Source of the DNA: Kamptonema formosum PCC 6407 | GTDB lineage: Bacteria > Cyanobacteriota > Cyanobacteriia > Cyanobacteriales > Microcoleaceae | Length of the DNA stretch: 64,000 nucleotides | Reading direction: 5' to 3' | Assembly: GCF_000332155.1 (NCBI RefSeq) | Contig: NZ_KB235904.1 | Span: 2,441,805 to 2,505,804 of the forward strand | Part shown: piece after piece, positions 62,116 through 64,000 of the stretch | Layout of the letters: every line of letters begins with the position of its first letter | Position numbering within the stretch: the stretch's first letter is position 1 | Translations under genes and position numbers: made by a program | Notes under the pieces: generated by a model | What the model was told of the DNA's origin: nothing | The model's database searches: none | Seen by the model: only the letters and a program-made list of their open reading frames with translations

Positions 62116-63354
62116 TTACTTCAAAAATACAAATTTTCCATTAACTCCATCTGCATCCATTTTAATCTGTGCTACGTAAAATGCTTTCTGATTGATTTCT
62201 CCTTGAGGCGTGAAAGAAATTTCACCCAAAGGCGTGTCATATTTCCCAATCAACAATTGCGAATTCAAATTAGTACGCAAATCGGCCAAGGGCTGAGCAG
62301 TAATGTTGGATTTAGCATTTACAGCTTTTAATGCCTCAACAAAAACCTGAACTCCAGTGAAAGCTTGAGCGCTAAATTGAGGAGGTTCTTTCTTAAATTG
62401 GCTACGATAAGCCTCTCGGAACGCTTTGTTAACTTCATTTTCATGCTCAGGGCTATAGGCTTGAGCAATCAAAACACCATCGCACAGCGCTTTACATACT
62501 GACAATACATTGGAAGTATTTAAACCATTACCACCAATGATAATCCCTTTATAACCAAGTTCTCGCAACTGTTTAATTAAGTTGCCCCCATCGGCTGCCA
62601 ACCCAGAAATAATAATCAAATCTGGTTGCACGTTAATAGCATTAGTTGCTTGGGATTGAAAGTCAGTATCAGTAGTCAAGAATTTTTGCACCGTTGTCAA
62701 TTCTAGCCCCTTATCTTTGACAGTTTTCTGAAAAGTTTCAGTCTCAGATTTACTAAAAGCATCATTCTGTGCAAAAAACACAGCCACTTTTTTAATGTTG
62801 GGATTTTGCTTAAGGGCCGCTGCGATCGCATTGGGGGCTACCACCGCCACAGGTGCCGAGACGCGAGCTATATATTCACCGATTTCTGGAATACCTTTAG
62901 CTGTGTTAGAGGGGGCTAATACTGGCACTTTGGCGCGATCGGCAATTGGATCGGCACTAAAAGCTTGCTGGGAAAGGGTGGGGCCAACAATACCCACAAC
63001 TTTATCCTGATTGATCAGAGTTTGAAAAGCGTTGATTGCGCCCTGTTCATCCCCCCCCGTGTCTTGGAACACCAATTTAATCGGAATCCCATCAATCCCA
63101 CCCTTGTCATTGAAATATTTTTCTGCAATTTTCGCGCCCGCAACTTCCTCCTGACCCAGTAAAGCAACGTTGCTGGTTTGTGCCACCCCAATCCCGATGG
63201 GAATGGCTGAAGCCGCTACAGGTGAAGAAGGGGAGGTTGAAGTTGTGGGAGATGTTGTTGTGGATGTTGAGCTTGTGTTCGCTTGACCACAGGCAATCAG
63301 CAGTGAAGCACAGGTAGCAAACAAAGTGAAGGGATGAACAGCAGGCTTTTTCAT
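62116..63354 (-). CDS. natB: Amino acid ABC transporter substrate-binding lipoprotein
   Basis: A 412-residue lipoprotein from the ATG at 63354; the lipobox LLIAC at about residue 22 gives the anchored cysteine, followed by a Thr/Ser/Pro-rich linker. The Leu/Ile/Val-binding type fold (IPIGIGVAQTSNVALLGQEE, IVGPTLSQQAFSADPIADRA, VLAPSNTAKGI, AVFFAQNDAFSKSE) is complete and matches NatB of cyanobacterial neutral amino acid uptake. First gene of the operon with natC and natD, from which it is separated by the DUF2252 remnant. Confidence 0.9.
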   Translation of the reverse strand: MKKPAVHPFTLFATCASLLIACGQANTSSTSTTTSPTTSTSPSSPVAASAIPIGIGVAQTSNVALLGQEEVAGAKIAEKYFNDKGGIDGIPIKLVFQDTGGDEQGAINAFQTLINQDKVVGIVGPTLSQQAFSADPIADRAKVPVLAPSNTAKGIPEIGEYIARVSAPVAVVAPNAIAAALKQNPNIKKVAVFFAQNDAFSKSETETFQKTVKDKGLELTTVQKFLTTDTDFQSQATNAINVQPDLIIISGLAADGGNLIKQLRELGYKGIIIGGNGLNTSNVLSVCKALCDGVLIAQAYSPEHENEVNKAFREAYRSQFKKEPPQFSAQAFTGVQVFVEALKAVNAKSNITAQPLADLRTNLNSQLLIGKYDTPLGEISFTPQGEINQKAFYVAQIKMDADGVNGKFVFLK

Positions 63355-63573
63355 AAGCTCTAGGTAAAACACATATATGTATGTCGCCATATTTTACCTA
63401 GCTAAGGGTTCAAACCAAGATCGGAACCAAGATCGGAATAAAGGAAGAGAGGGGTAAAAAGGGAAAAGAGAGAAAATGTAGAGAATGGTTGCGATAATTC
63501 CCAGCCAGCTCAGCGGGTAGAAGCCTTACTGGGATTGACTCCAAAAAAAGTCAAAAAAACTTTGCCAAAACGC
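63355..63573. other. Spacer between natB and the rRNA promoter
   Basis: Gene-free. It must hold the natB promoter on the minus strand, but no clear boxes were singled out. ATCGGAACCAAG is directly repeated near 63420. Confidence 0.5.
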
Positions 63574-63602
63574 TTGACATTCCTTGGCAGTCGGGTTAGA
63601 TT
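63574..63602 (+). promoter_or_regulatory. rRNA operon promoter
   Basis: TTGACA (63574-63579) and TAGATT (63597-63602) are separated by 17 bases, an ideal sigma-70-type spacing. Transcription would start about 63609, giving a leader of nearly 200 bases before 16S rRNA. Confidence 0.75.
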
Positions 63603-63753
63603 AATAAAGCGCCAGAAGGAAAGGCAACTGACCCGAAGCGCCCCGAACCTAGAAAAATCAATAGTTTGAAAGCACGAAGCACTATTTAAACCTCGTCAAA
63701 ATTATAACGGGTCGAGAGTGAAAACTCAACACCCAAAAACAAAAAAACGAGAA

Positions 63754-63776
63754 TCTCTTACTTAATGAGTAAGAGA
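63754..63776 (+). promoter_or_regulatory. Leader hairpin upstream of 16S rRNA
   Basis: TCTCTTACT and AGTAAGAGA form a perfect 9-bp stem with a 5-base loop, about 25 bases before the mature 5' end. It could take part in rRNA processing or antitermination. Confidence 0.55.
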
Positions 63777-63801
63777 GAGCCTAAAGAACTAACTTCGTTT
63801 C

Positions 63802-64000
<199 letters not shown>

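Overview
The window looks like a filamentous cyanobacterium of the Oscillatoriales type. It has psaK, a CpcS-type phycobilin lyase, the rod-core linker cpcG, nblA and ndhB. HIP1 octamers (GCGATCGC) are frequent, heptanucleotide tandem repeats are abundant, and the last 200 bases are the 5' end of a 16S rRNA gene with a cyanobacterial start region. No CRISPR array and no convincing tRNA was seen.

Layout. 0-10 kb: four large signalling proteins (REC-kinase, Cache/HAMP/PAS hybrid kinase, ethylene-receptor-like kinase and a 5'-truncated relative of it). 10-12 kb: toxin-antitoxin pieces, two of them cut at recombination junctions, then a fatty acid desaturase. 12.6-21.5 kb: mostly housekeeping genes (leucyl aminopeptidase, lytic transglycosylase, a CbiG-like C-terminal domain, ndhB, a CsbD-like protein) separated by MITE-like repeats.

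21.5-34.2 kb is an accessory island. It holds DUF6883, DUF4926 and DUF6745 genes, xisH/xisI, VapB, DUF433, DUF5615 and RelE type modules, many gene fragments, and topA at its right end. Parts of the island exist twice. The two DUF6745 genes share both ends but have unrelated middles. A decayed copy of the topA upstream region, ending in a scrap of topA coding sequence, lies upstream of xisHI. This points to repeated segmental duplication and cassette exchange next to topA.

34-54 kb: cell-envelope and transport genes (CpxP-like protein, amidase-glucosaminidase, BicA-like SulP transporter, Omp85 protein), an XPB-like helicase plus Bax1/DUF790 nuclease locus, a serine-recombinase relative that seems to lack catalytic residues, a PilJ-type kinase, acylphosphatase and trpF. 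54-58.5 kb: a light-harvesting group (psaK, nblA, cpcS, cpcG) invaded by an IS701-like element that contains a second transposon remnant. 58.5-63.4 kb: a DUF937 protein and a Nat-type amino-acid ABC transporter operon (binding protein and two permeases) interrupted by a 5'-truncated DUF2252 gene. From 63.57 kb: rRNA promoter, leader and 16S rRNA.

Read as a whole, a conserved cyanobacterial backbone carries a fast-changing toxin-antitoxin and duplication island, and several junctions can be placed to within tens of bases because both flanking genes are cut there.
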